From: Bauldia sp.
Lineage (GTDB): Bacteria; Pseudomonadota; Alphaproteobacteria; Rhizobiales; Kaistiaceae
Length of the DNA: 10,822 nucleotides
Assembly (NCBI GenBank): GCA_020442095.1
Contig: JAGRKY010000158.1
Coordinates: 1-10,822, forward strand
Direction of reading: 5' to 3'
Part shown: one piece after another, positions 1 to 5,482 of the stretch
Layout: each line of letters opens with the position of its first letter
Position numbering within the stretch: position 1 is the first letter of the stretch
Program-made: the position numbers and the translations under genes
Notes under the pieces: model-generated
The model's input: the letters and a program-made list of their open reading frames with translations, nothing else
Databases searched by the model: none
What the model was told of the DNA's origin: nothing

Positions 1-67
1 ACGGCTCGGCCAGCACCTTCAGCACGGCCTTCAGCCGCCATGCCGGGATCCCTCCCGGCCGCTTCAT
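1..67 (-). CDS. Possible 5' end of a gene truncated by the left edge
   Basis: A minus-strand ATG at 67 opens a frame that stays open to the window edge and reads MKRPGGIPAWRLKAVLKVLA followed by EP. The LKAVLKVLAEP stretch looks like an amphipathic helix in a real protein. The frame lies 37 nt downstream of the MerR stop codon on the same strand, so it could be a co-transcribed neighbour. No clear Shine-Dalgarno sequence precedes the ATG. A second frame from an ATG at 41 (MAAEGRAEGAGRA) is the competing reading. With 22 codons visible the product cannot be named, and the call is tentative. Confidence 0.25.
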   Translation of the reverse strand, partial: MKRPGGIPAWRLKAVLKVLAEP

Positions 68-104
68 GCGAAACGCCGGCGCGGCGGAGGGCGCGGCCGC
101 GACC

Positions 105-545
105 CTATGATCGCGCCGACTTCGCCGGGCGGGCCGCCCGCGCCTGCCGTCTGCTGCGTCGCCCGGCGGCATCGACGAGACGCCGGAATGTCGCGCATTC
201 CATGTGGGACGGGGCCGGGCAATCGGCGACATGGCGCAACGTGTCGCGGAGCGCCGTCATCTCGCGGATATGCCGGTCGAGTTCGTTTGCCTTCTCGTGC
301 AGGACCGCGCGCGGCAGGTCAGGCTCCCCGTCCCTGCGGAACATGCCGGAAATCTCGTCGAGCGAGAAACCCGCGGCCTTTCCCATCGCAACCAGCTTGA
401 GCTGCAGCAGCACCTCGGGCGGAAACTGACGTCTCAGGCCATTGCGGCCAGTCGAGGCGATCAGGCCGATCTCCTCGTAGTAACGCAGCGCCGACGGGCG
501 GATGCCGGCTCGTTCCGACACCTCGCCGATATCCAGAAATCGCAT
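105..545 (-). CDS. MerR-family transcriptional regulator with CueR-like Cys-x7-Cys loop
   Basis: A 146-residue DNA-binding activator/repressor of the MerR family. Residues 1-70 hold the winged helix-turn-helix (FLDIGEVSERAGIRPSALRYYEEIGL, then the second helix pair around MGKAAGFSLDEI). Residues 80-108 form the dimerisation coiled coil (ANELDRHIREMTALRDTLRHV). An effector loop follows, CPAPSHMEC, with Cys109 and Cys117. This Cys-x7-Cys spacing matches the Cu(I)-binding loop of CueR and lacks the four-cysteine [2Fe-2S] motif of SoxR. The C-terminal tail is Arg/Ala-rich. I chose the ATG at 545 because GAGG lies 6 nt upstream; a TTG at 557 would start inside the operator. The ribosome site overlaps the operator at 553-568, which suggests autoregulation. 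The gene is divergent from the MFS pump at 618-1856, its likely target. The inducer cannot be read from the sequence; an organic or redox signal is as possible as a metal. Confidence 0.9.
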   Translation of the reverse strand: MRFLDIGEVSERAGIRPSALRYYEEIGLIASTGRNGLRRQFPPEVLLQLKLVAMGKAAGFSLDEISGMFRRDGEPDLPRAVLHEKANELDRHIREMTALRDTLRHVADCPAPSHMECATFRRLVDAAGRRSRRQARAARPAKSARS

Positions 546-547
546 GC

Positions 548-578
548 TTGACCTCAAGTTGACTTGAGTTCGTAGGGT
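548..578 (+). promoter_or_regulatory. MerR-type promoter with SoxR-box-like operator
   Basis: The -35 hexamer TTGACC (548-553) and the -10 element TAGGGT (573-578) are separated by 19 bp, the over-long spacer typical of MerR-activated promoters. The dyad CTCAAGT-TG-ACTTGAG (553-568) has two perfect 7-bp arms. It closely matches the E. coli soxS SoxR box (CCTCAAGTTAACTTGAGG, from memory) and sits in the same register between -35 and -10. Transcription would start near 585 and feed the MFS gene. The same dyad covers the ribosome site of the divergent MerR gene, so one dimer could control both genes. Confidence 0.75.
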
Positions 579-617
579 GCCGCGCCGCAGCCCTTCAGGT
601 CAAGTGGAGCGATGGAT

Positions 618-1856
618 ATGGCAAAGGTGCGTTCACCTCTTCGGGGAACAGGCGACCAGTGGACCGTCCTGGTGGCCCTCGGGCTTTCGATGCTGCTGGC
701 GTCGCTGGGAACCAGCATCGCCAATATCGCCCTGCCCGCGCTATCGAAGGCCTTCTCCGCGCCCTTCCATCAGGTCCAATGGGTCGTCATCGCCTATCTG
801 GCTACCCTGACGATCCTGGTCGTTTTCGTCGGTCGGCTCGGCGACATCCATGGCCTGAAGCGCATGCATCTGGCGGGACTTGGCCTGTTTTCCGTCGCCT
901 CCCTGCTCTGCGGCGTCGCGCCCGATCTTGGATTCCTGATCGCGGCACGGGCGCTCCAGGGCATCGGCGCCGCCTTCCTGATGACCCTGACCATCGCCCT
1001 CGTCCGCGAGACGAGCGGCGAAGACCGGATCGGCCGGGCAATGGGAATGCTCGGCACGATGTCGGCATTGGGAACCGCGCTCGGCCCCTCGATCGGTGGC
1101 TTTCTGATCGCAACCACCGGCTGGCGCGGTGTCTTCCTGGTCCAGCTTCCGCTCGCCCTGCTCGCCCTGATCCTGGCCTCCGCCTCGCTGCCGCGCGCCG
1201 ACGCCAGATCGAAATCGCCGATGCTGGATTTCGGCGTCCTTCGCGGCAGCGGACTGCTGCCCAATCTCTCAATCAATCTTCTGGTCGCCGCTGTCATGAT
1301 GACGACGCTTGTCGTTGGACCGTTCTATCTCGCCCTGGGCCTCGGCCTCACCGACCTGCTGGTCGGCCTGGTGATGTCGGTCGGCCCGGCGATCTCGATC
1401 CTGACCGGCGTCCCGTCCGGCCAGGCGGTCGACAAATGGGGGCCGCGCCGCGTTCTCGTCCTCGGGCTGACAATGCTGGCCGTGGGAGCGTTCTCCCTGT
1501 CGATCCTGCCCGATGCCTTCGGCCTCGGTGGATATGTCGCGGCTGTCGCGATCCTCACGCCGGGCTACCAGCTCTTTCAGGCCGCGAACAACACGACCGT
1601 GATGGCGGAGATTCCGAAGGAGCGGCGCGGCGTCGTCTCCGGGCTGCTGAACCTTTCGCGGAACCTCGGCCTGATCGGCGGTGCATCGGCCATGGGCGCC
1701 GTCTTCGCATTCGGGGTCGGCACGAGCGACTTCTCGGATGCCTCTGCCGCGGCCATCACAGGCGGGATGCGGCTGACCTTCATCCTGGCCGGGATTCTGA
1801 TGGTCGTCGCGCTCTGGATTGCTTTCGCCCGATCGACCCGTATCGAGGCAACGTAA
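618..1856 (+). CDS. MFS transporter, drug:H+ antiporter type, 12 helices
   Basis: An inner-membrane exporter of the major facilitator superfamily. Positions count from the upstream ATG at 612. The start of helix 2 reads WVVIAYLATLTIL (57-69). The loop 2-3 signature (motif A) is GRLGDIHGLKRMHLAG (74-89). Motif B is RALQGIGAAFL (113-123). The antiporter motif C is GTALGPSIGGFL (154-165). The second half repeats the fold, with VDKWGPRR (273-280) as the degenerate second motif A. At 412-414 residues it fits 12 helices, although the N-terminal LPALSKAF...WVV pattern recalls the DHA2/EmrB group, which usually has 14. I prefer the ATG at 618 because GGAG (606-609) is 8 nt before it and only 2 nt before the ATG at 612. 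The divergent MerR gene and the promoter at 548-578 suggest induction by a compound the pump exports. The substrate is unknown. Confidence 0.9.
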   Translation: MAKVRSPLRGTGDQWTVLVALGLSMLLASLGTSIANIALPALSKAFSAPFHQVQWVVIAYLATLTILVVFVGRLGDIHGLKRMHLAGLGLFSVASLLCGVAPDLGFLIAARALQGIGAAFLMTLTIALVRETSGEDRIGRAMGMLGTMSALGTALGPSIGGFLIATTGWRGVFLVQLPLALLALILASASLPRADARSKSPMLDFGVLRGSGLLPNLSINLLVAAVMMTTLVVGPFYLALGLGLTDLLVGLVMSVGPAISILTGVPSGQAVDKWGPRRVLVLGLTMLAVGAFSLSILPDAFGLGGYVAAVAILTPGYQLFQAANNTTVMAEIPKERRGVVSGLLNLSRNLGLIGGASAMGAVFAFGVGTSDFSDASAAAITGGMRLTFILAGILMVVALWIAFARSTRIEAT

Positions 1857-1865
1857 TTGTTTCCG

Positions 1866-1888
1866 GCCAGCGCTGACTCCCTGCTGGC
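1866..1888 (+). terminator. Weak hairpin after the MFS gene
   Basis: GCCAGC (1866-1871) and GCTGGC (1883-1888) form a perfect 6-bp stem with an 11-nt loop, starting 9 nt after the MFS stop codon. No T-run follows, so it is at best a weak intrinsic terminator. The rest of the 153-nt gap between the convergent genes (1857-2009) shows nothing I can call. Confidence 0.2.
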
Positions 1889-2009
1889 AATGCGGACGAA
1901 GCAGCGAAACGTCATCATCCTACGGAGCGGCGATTGAACCCGTTTGCCCTGGCGGTCCGGTCAGGCGCGTGACGTCCGGCTCACCGCTGCCGCGTGGTCC
2001 TGGTCGACG

Positions 2010-3776
2010 TCAGATCACCAGGAAATCCGCGGCGCTCAGGTCGTGCGGGCTGTCCTCGAGCTTGGCGAAATGGAACACGCCGCCCTTCTTGCTGCCGTTC
2101 TTGTCGTAGATGAGGTCACCGTTCTTCTGGTTGTAGATGATGAAGTCCTTCTTGCTCTTCGCCTTCTTCCCGACCTCGAAGAATTTCGCCTTGAGGGGCC
2201 CCTCTATCTTCAGCTTCCGGAAGATCGCATTGTCGAGAAGGATCGTGTCGTCCGGCGCCGAGAAGTCGACGATCGTGTCGATGTTGGCGCCCTTCGGCTT
2301 GAGCGAGGTGCTGAACTCGAAGCGATCGGCGCCGGGACCGCCGGTCAGGGTATCATTGCCGGGGCCGCCATCCAGCAGATCGTTGCCGGGGCCGCCATTC
2401 TCCGTGTCCGCCCCATCTCCACCGCCGAGGAAGTCGTTACCGGCTTCGCCGAAAAGAAGATCGCTGCCAGGCCCACCGTCGATCGTGTCATTGCCGGCCC
2501 TGCCGTAGATCGTGTCGTTGCCGGAAAGCCCGTTGATATGCTCGCCGAGGCTATAGGTAGTGATCTTGTCGTCCCCGGCGGTGCCGTTGACCACGTCCGT
2601 GGTGGGCCGGAAGATGTGCCCGCGGATGCCGGGAGGGTCGCTGTCCTGTCCGGTCCCGGTGAAGCTGTGTAAGTCGGTCCAGACCATAAGGGTCCTGCCC
2701 GTGCTCTGGTTCACCGCGACCGTCTGTTGGTATTCGTGCGCGTTCGGGTCACCGGTGTTGACGAGAAACAGATCCCCGGCTGCCGCTCCGGAAGCGTCGA
2801 ACCGGCGAGCAAGAACCGCCAAGTCAACACCATCCTCCGGCGCGATCACCCCGCCGTTGTTATCCCAGGATACGATGAAGCCACCATCCGGCAACGCGGC
2901 GACTTTCGGATTCCGATTGGCCCCGGCGTTGTTGGCGATCGTGAACACCGATCCGATCGGATTGCCGGCCGCGTCGACAAAGCGTCCCTGGACACCGCTA
3001 TTCGAGTCGTTTTCCCACACGACGACGTAGCGCCCATCCTTGAGCGCGGCGACGTCCGGATGCGAAACGAAAGCGGCGCTTCCAACCGCCCTGCCGAGGA
3101 CATCCGGATCGGATTCGAGCGACTGGGCCACGCTGTCGAACAGCTTCGTCCGAATCGTGGTGTCGTTGTCCACGTAGGCGATCAGGGCTTTGGTGCCGGA
3201 GGCCGCGATCACCGGTGAGGTCGAATCGTGGGAGGTGCCGTCGATCACCTTGGAGGTCGGAAACCCAGTGCCGGCGGCGTCAAGGACCCGAATGACCAGG
3301 TCGGTATTGTTCGAGTAGTTTTCCTCGAACACGACCGCCACCTGGCCGTTGGTCAACGTCGCGGCATCGGGAGACGTATAAGGCACGTCGGCATCGCCCG
3401 AAAACAACAGCGGCGCCGACAACTGACCGGTGGCGCTGACCAGCCTGAGCTCGATGACGTCGGTAACCGGATTGCCGTTGAAATAGCCATTATAGTCGCG
3501 CCAGATCACGGCGGCCCCGCCGTCAAGCCGCGGAACAACGACCGGCTCGATCTGGTAACCACTGTCCAGATCGATTCCAAGGCTGCTCCCGGCAAGCGAG
3601 CCATCCGGATTCAGAAACTGGAGTCGAATATCCCTGTCGGTGTCGTTATAGTTGTATTGATAGGCGACCGCCCAGCGTCCGTCCGTCAGGACGGTCGCAT
3701 TGGGACTGACCTCGCCACGAATAATCAGTCCGGTTGCCTGGAACTCGCTGCCTACAGGCGAGAAATTGACTGCCAT
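2010..3776 (-). CDS. Secreted β-propeller-like / RTX calcium-binding protein
   Basis: A 588-residue protein with the features of a type I secretion substrate: no N-terminal signal peptide, no cysteine, and glycine/aspartate-rich Ca2+-binding repeats near the C-terminus. Residues 20-390 contain seven copies of a ~50-60-residue repeat whose core is L-x-D/N-G-x-x-x-V-x-W/Y (near 31, 84, 142, 193, 246, 296 and 358), each followed by an IRxRxxDAAG-like strand. This suggests a seven-bladed propeller. Residues 416-487 are eight RTX nonapeptides. Residues 488-588 are the usual RTX C-terminal region (TIVDFSAPDDTILLDNAIF, IIYNQKNGDLIYD) ending in SAADFLVI, the probable secretion signal. A Lys-rich patch (KKAKSKK, 537-543) is unusual there. 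The ATG at 3776 has AGGA 8 nt upstream; a longer frame to 3944 lacks such support and would overlap the AraC promoter. No type I exporter genes are in the window. Function, such as adhesin, enzyme or surface protein, is not determinable. Confidence 0.9.
   Translation of the reverse strand: MAVNFSPVGSEFQATGLIIRGEVSPNATVLTDGRWAVAYQYNYNDTDRDIRLQFLNPDGSLAGSSLGIDLDSGYQIEPVVVPRLDGGAAVIWRDYNGYFNGNPVTDVIELRLVSATGQLSAPLLFSGDADVPYTSPDAATLTNGQVAVVFEENYSNNTDLVIRVLDAAGTGFPTSKVIDGTSHDSTSPVIAASGTKALIAYVDNDTTIRTKLFDSVAQSLESDPDVLGRAVGSAAFVSHPDVAALKDGRYVVVWENDSNSGVQGRFVDAAGNPIGSVFTIANNAGANRNPKVAALPDGGFIVSWDNNGGVIAPEDGVDLAVLARRFDASGAAAGDLFLVNTGDPNAHEYQQTVAVNQSTGRTLMVWTDLHSFTGTGQDSDPPGIRGHIFRPTTDVVNGTAGDDKITTYSLGEHINGLSGNDTIYGRAGNDTIDGGPGSDLLFGEAGNDFLGGGDGADTENGGPGNDLLDGGPGNDTLTGGPGADRFEFSTSLKPKGANIDTIVDFSAPDDTILLDNAIFRKLKIEGPLKAKFFEVGKKAKSKKDFIIYNQKNGDLIYDKNGSKKGGVFHFAKLEDSPHDLSAADFLVI
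2316..2531 (-). repeat. Eight tandem 27-bp units encoding RTX nonapeptides
   Basis: Eight uninterrupted nine-residue units: GLSGNDTIY, GRAGNDTID, GGPGSDLLF, GEAGNDFLG, GGDGADTEN, GGPGNDLLD, GGPGNDTLT and GGPGADRFE. They follow the RTX consensus GGxGxDxUx, which folds into a calcium-dependent parallel β-roll. Units 3 and 6-8 all begin GGPG and are the most alike, suggesting recent unit duplication. Unit 5 ends in Glu-Asn instead of a hydrophobic residue, so it is degenerate. Confidence 0.9.
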
Positions 3777-3870
3777 CGTTCGTTTCCTGCCTTTGCGGTC
3801 GCGCTGCGGAATCCGCGAGGCCTGGGCTCGGCAGAAAAGGCTATGGAGCAGCTTCGGGCTTGTCTTGGCG

Positions 3871-3887
3871 GTCCGCGCACTGCGGAC
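3871..3887. promoter_or_regulatory. Dyad in the divergent RTX/AraC control region
   Basis: GTCCGC (3871-3876) and GCGGAC (3882-3887) are a perfect 6-bp inverted repeat around a 5-bp centre. It lies inside the 193-nt region between the divergent RTX and AraC starts, about 20 bp upstream of the proposed AraC -35 element. A second, shorter dyad GCGGA-A-TCCGC sits at 3806-3816 on the RTX side. Either could be an operator. AraC proteins usually prefer direct repeats, so the link to this AraC is only positional. Confidence 0.3.
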
Positions 3888-3906
3888 TTGTCCAAAAACG
3901 CACACG

Positions 3907-3936
3907 TTGCCTGCACCGCGGATCACAGGTAATGAT
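3907..3936 (+). promoter_or_regulatory. Candidate σ70-type promoter for the AraC gene
   Basis: TTGCCT (3907-3912; 4 of 6 match to the -35 consensus) and AATGAT (3931-3936; 4 of 6 match to the -10 consensus) are 18 bp apart. A start near 3943 would leave a leader of about 27 nt before the GTG at 3970, which fits the chosen start. This was found by eye and is not unique enough for high confidence. Confidence 0.35.
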
Positions 3937-3969
3937 TGCAGCACGCGCCTTTCAGCACGGGGTCAGGCG

Positions 3970-4953
3970 GTGAATCTGTTCGGGCATCTTCCCGTCGTGT
4001 TCGACAGCGCCGGCCTCGCCGAACGCGACCGGTTGGGGTTCGCCAGCGAGGAATACGGGCGCAAGGCGCTCAAGGTCGCGCTGGAGGTTCCTTCCGACGC
4101 ACCCTTCCGGCTCAAGATGCATGCCGAGTCCTATGGCGGCGCCCGGGTCGCGGTGATCCAGAGCACGCCTTACCGCGTCCTCCGGACCCGGGGCCTGATC
4201 GACGATGGAGACGACCGGCTCGGTCTGGTGTTTCCCCTCGCCGGACGGTTCGGCGGTGAACAGAGCGGCAAGGATGTATCGGTCGGCCGCGGCGAGGCCA
4301 CGGTCATGGTGTCTGACCGGATCGGCTGGTTCGGTACCGCATCGGGCGGCACCTTCCTGACCATCCGGATTGCGCCGGAACTCATCGAGTCCCTTGCGCC
4401 AGACGTCAACCTCAGGAGGGGGCTCACCATCCGGCCGTCGCGCCTCGCCTTCGACCTGATCCGCGCCTACCTGTCGACGCTCAATCGCGGCGACGGGGAG
4501 GTCTCCCCGCATGTCGCGGATGTCGCCGGCCGCCACCTCGCGGAAATCGCCGCGATCGCGATCACGACGCCGGACGCTTCGCCGCGTTCGCCCGTCGGCG
4601 GAGAGGGCCTGCGCGCGGCGCGCGCCGCCGCGGCCCGCGTGCACATGGCGGCCCATTTCACCGATCCCGGCTACGACGTCGGCACCTGCGCCAGCCAACT
4701 CGGCATTTCAGTTCGGTATCTTCAGGCGATCCTTGAGGAGGACGGCACCCGATTCGGCGAAGAGCTGAAGAAATTGCGGCTCGACCACGCTCGCGCCCTG
4801 CTCGCCGACCCCGCGAATGATTCCCTCCGCGTGACCGACATCGCCTTTGACTCCGGTTTCTCGGACCTGTCGCACTTCACACGGCAATTCCGCCTCCGCT
4901 TCGGCGAAAGCCCAACGAGCGTTCGCGGCGAGACCGCGGCCGGGCACCGATAG
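3970..4953 (+). CDS. AraC-family transcriptional regulator
   Basis: A 327-residue regulator in the standard arrangement of N-terminal sensing domain and C-terminal AraC DNA-binding domain. Residues 20-200 resemble the cupin-like AraC_binding_2 domain (FRLKMHAESYGGARVAVI, FPLAGRFGGEQSGKDVSVGRGEATVM). The first helix-turn-helix is at 236-259 (DVGTCASQLGISVRYLQAIL). The second, with the conserved ending IAFDSGFSDLSHFTRQFRLRFG-SP, is at 291-315. The GTG at 3970 gives a normal family length and has GGGGT about 7 nt upstream. The open frame extends back to 3700, but that part overlaps the RTX gene and its control region and has no family character. Divergence from the RTX gene across 193 nt suggests it regulates that gene, itself, or both. 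The ligand is unknown. Confidence 0.85.
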   Translation: MNLFGHLPVVFDSAGLAERDRLGFASEEYGRKALKVALEVPSDAPFRLKMHAESYGGARVAVIQSTPYRVLRTRGLIDDGDDRLGLVFPLAGRFGGEQSGKDVSVGRGEATVMVSDRIGWFGTASGGTFLTIRIAPELIESLAPDVNLRRGLTIRPSRLAFDLIRAYLSTLNRGDGEVSPHVADVAGRHLAEIAAIAITTPDASPRSPVGGEGLRAARAAAARVHMAAHFTDPGYDVGTCASQLGISVRYLQAILEEDGTRFGEELKKLRLDHARALLADPANDSLRVTDIAFDSGFSDLSHFTRQFRLRFGESPTSVRGETAAGHR

Positions 4954-5102
4954 CCGAAGCCGACGGCCCCGGCATGGGGTGAGGATCGTGACGGCTTCGC
5001 CGCATGCCCCCCCGCTCGCGGCGTCGCCGGGGACATCGATCGGGCAATGGGCCGCTGGACACCCTCAGGCGGCGGCTGCGACCTTATGAGCATTCGGGTC
5101 CC

Positions 5103-5146
5103 CTTGTCGGAAAGCGCCCCGGTTCCCAGCTATCGTCCGACACAAG
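5103..5146 (+). promoter_or_regulatory. Bulged inverted repeat just before the small secreted protein's ribosome site
   Basis: CTTGTCGGA (5103-5111) can pair with TCCG-AC-ACAAG (5136-5146): nine base pairs with a 2-nt bulge and a 24-nt loop. The repeat ends 4 nt before the GGAGG ribosome site (5151-5155). It could be an operator dyad or a leader hairpin that affects translation. No confident -35/-10 pair was found here, though CTTGTC resembles a -35. The rest of the 207-nt gap (4954-5160) contains only weak GC-rich hairpins, one at 4967-4979 and one at 4998-5023, either of which could help end the AraC transcript. Confidence 0.35.
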
Positions 5147-5160
5147 TCTTGGAGGCATTG

Positions 5161-5400
5161 ATGCGTAAACTAGCTGCAACCGTCGCCATCGTGGCTGTCG
5201 CCTCGGTCGCGGTCACACCCTTGGCATTCGCCCGCGGCGGCGGGGCTGGTGGTTCTTCCTTCGGCGGCGGTGGACGAGGCTGGGTCGGTGGAACCCAGAA
5301 CCCCGAGGATTTCCCCAACTGCATGATGTGGAGCCAGAAGGACCACGCCTATGTGTGGCTCTGCGGCAAGCCCTATCCCCCGGGTTATATCCACAACTAG
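5161..5400 (+). CDS. Small exported glycine-rich protein
   Basis: A 79-residue protein with a clear Sec signal peptide: MRK, a hydrophobic core at 4-20, and a probable signal peptidase I site after Ala24 (LAFA|RGGG). The mature ~55 residues start with a Gly/Ser-rich segment (25-44). A compact C-terminal part follows with Cys54, Cys68 and many aromatics (FPNCMMWSQKDHAYVWLCGKPYPPGY), where the two cysteines could form a disulfide in the periplasm or outside the cell. The ATG at 5161 is supported by GGAGG 5 nt upstream. The frame runs back to 5047 but without a ribosome site or signal-peptide sense. I do not recognise a family. It has its own leader and is convergent with the LtrA gene, so it appears to be a stand-alone unit. 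Confidence 0.75.
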   Translation: MRKLAATVAIVAVASVAVTPLAFARGGGAGGSSFGGGGRGWVGGTQNPEDFPNCMMWSQKDHAYVWLCGKPYPPGYIHN

Positions 5401-5407
5401 CGTCATA

Positions 5408-5481
5408 CGCCCGGCGACACGGTCTTCGCGGTTCCTGCCGTGAACCGCGATGCGGCAAGCGGTCCGCCTCGTTGCCGGGCG
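5408..5481. terminator. Nested hairpin between convergent genes, likely bidirectional terminator
   Basis: The 82-nt gap between the small-protein stop and the LtrA-gene stop is almost filled by inverted repeats. The inner stem is perfect: TCGCGGTTC (5426-5434) with GAACCGCGA (5442-5450), a 7-nt loop. An outer stem pairs 5408-5418 with 5471-5481 (11 positions, one of them a G·U in plus-strand RNA). A third short pairing, GCGG (5452-5455) with CCGC (5464-5467), could make a three-way junction. No T-run follows on either strand, so termination may be weak or Rho-assisted. Confidence 0.5.
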
Positions 5482-5482
5482 A

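Noticed and set aside
659..1876. A 405-codon plus-strand frame overlapping the MFS gene
   Set aside because: It is a frame-shifted shadow, rich in Arg and Pro. The MFS frame has all the family motifs and a ribosome site.
1998..2023. Inverted repeat TCCTGGT/ACCAGGA across the RTX stop codon as a terminator
   Set aside because: It is a 7-bp stem with a 12-nt loop and no T-run, partly inside coding sequence, which is too weak to call.
2316..2531. The 27-bp tandem repeats as a CRISPR-like array
   Set aside because: The units are contiguous without spacers, vary in sequence and encode RTX nonapeptides in frame.
2010..3776. The RTX gene as a pore-forming haemolysin toxin
   Set aside because: There is no hydrophobic pore domain, no acylation-type region and no adjacent hlyC/hlyB/hlyD-like genes. 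Only the calcium-binding repeats and the secretion tail are shared.
3777..3944. Extension of the RTX frame to 3944
   Set aside because: The ATG at 3776 has a good ribosome site, and the extra residues look like translated intergenic DNA.
3700..3969. N-terminal extension of the AraC frame back to an ATG at 3700
   Set aside because: It would overlap the start of the RTX gene and the shared control region, and shows no domain sense. The GTG at 3970 gives a normal family length.
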